From assembly GCF_000092365.1 (NCBI RefSeq), contig NC_014218.1, forward strand, positions 1,116,001 to 1,180,000: a stretch of 64,000 nt of DNA, in the 5' to 3' direction. Position numbers and translations under genes: made by a program. The notes under the pieces were generated by a model. The model saw only the letters and a program-made list of their open reading frames with translations. It had not been told where the DNA came from and searched no databases. Of the stretch, positions 63,927-64,000 are shown piece after piece (position 1 is the first letter of the stretch; every line of letters begins with the position of its first letter). Origin of the DNA: Arcanobacterium haemolyticum DSM 20595. GTDB lineage: Bacteria > Actinomycetota > Actinomycetes > Actinomycetales > Actinomycetaceae.

Positions 63927-64000
63927 GGCAGTTGTCCTCTCGGTTTGCACCATAAGTCGGCCGAGCCTAGACAGCACGCCTCACATCCACGTTACGACAG

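Noticed and set aside
1-64000. tRNA or rRNA genes
   Set aside because: No cloverleaf with the T-loop GGTTCRANNC box and CCA end, and no rRNA-like segment, was noticed in the intergenic gaps; a covariance scan would be needed to exclude one fully.

Overview
The window looks like chromosomal DNA of a moderate-GC actinobacterium, most likely of the Actinomycetaceae (Arcanobacterium/Trueperella type). The reasons are a fused LysX (lysyl-phosphatidylglycerol synthase plus lysyl-tRNA synthetase), two LAATG-type cell-wall sorting signals, a DUF853 HerA-like ATPase, a stand-alone VKOR, class 1B PyrD with PyrK, and several promoters whose -10 box sits exactly 6 nt before the ATG, as expected for leaderless mRNAs. 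Genus placement is inference. No rRNA, tRNA, CRISPR array or prophage was seen.

Layout. 1-2.2 kb: two small membrane proteins, a PemK/MazF-like protein and rpsT. 2.3-8.5 kb (minus): pntAB transhydrogenase, then comEA-comEC-holA, a tightly packed competence/replication cluster. 8.6-18.7 kb: housekeeping singletons (HerA-like ATPase, hexose mutarotase, leuS, HIT protein, VKOR, HAD phosphatase, AI-2E exporter family, deoD). 19.1-21.8 kb: metNIQ methionine importer behind a SAM riboswitch. 22.1-26.8 kb: putP and a TRAP transporter (dctPQM). 26.9-33.1 kb: pyroglutamyl peptidase and a 1782-residue wall-anchored subtilisin-like protease. 33.2-37.7 kb: a DUF998 membrane protein overlapping an alpha/beta hydrolase, convergent with lysX. 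37.7-46.6 kb (minus): the de novo pyrimidine operon pyrC-carB-pyrK-pyrD-pyrF-pyrE-pyrB, without carA. 46.7-56 kb: ion and solute transporters (NhaC type, two CrcB, SulP), rpmE2, DedA, and a tetR-efflux-hydrolase operon. 56-60.5 kb: a decayed secreted amylase/pullulanase gene next to an intact wall-anchored glycosidase-like protein. 60.5-64 kb: a recombination scar with IS-end-like repeats, an AbiEii remnant, a very AT-rich foreign gene and an IS110 transposase.

The most notable content is regulatory. The pyr operon has a leader with a strong promoter, a 61-codon leader peptide with its own Shine-Dalgarno, a long U-rich tract inside that reading frame, and an intrinsic terminator just before pyrC. 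This is the architecture of the enterobacterial pyrBI UTP-sensing attenuator, here in an actinobacterium. The last gene of that operon, pyrB, ends in a Cys4 segment matching the zinc domain of the aspartate transcarbamoylase regulatory chain PyrI, without the nucleotide-binding half. Other control elements that can be read directly are a SAM-I/IV-like riboswitch whose closing stem covers the metN ribosome binding site, tandem palindromes over the tetR promoter and start codon, a Fur/Zur-like box over the rpmE2 promoter, and a palindrome lying inside the 17-nt spacer of the DUF998 promoter.
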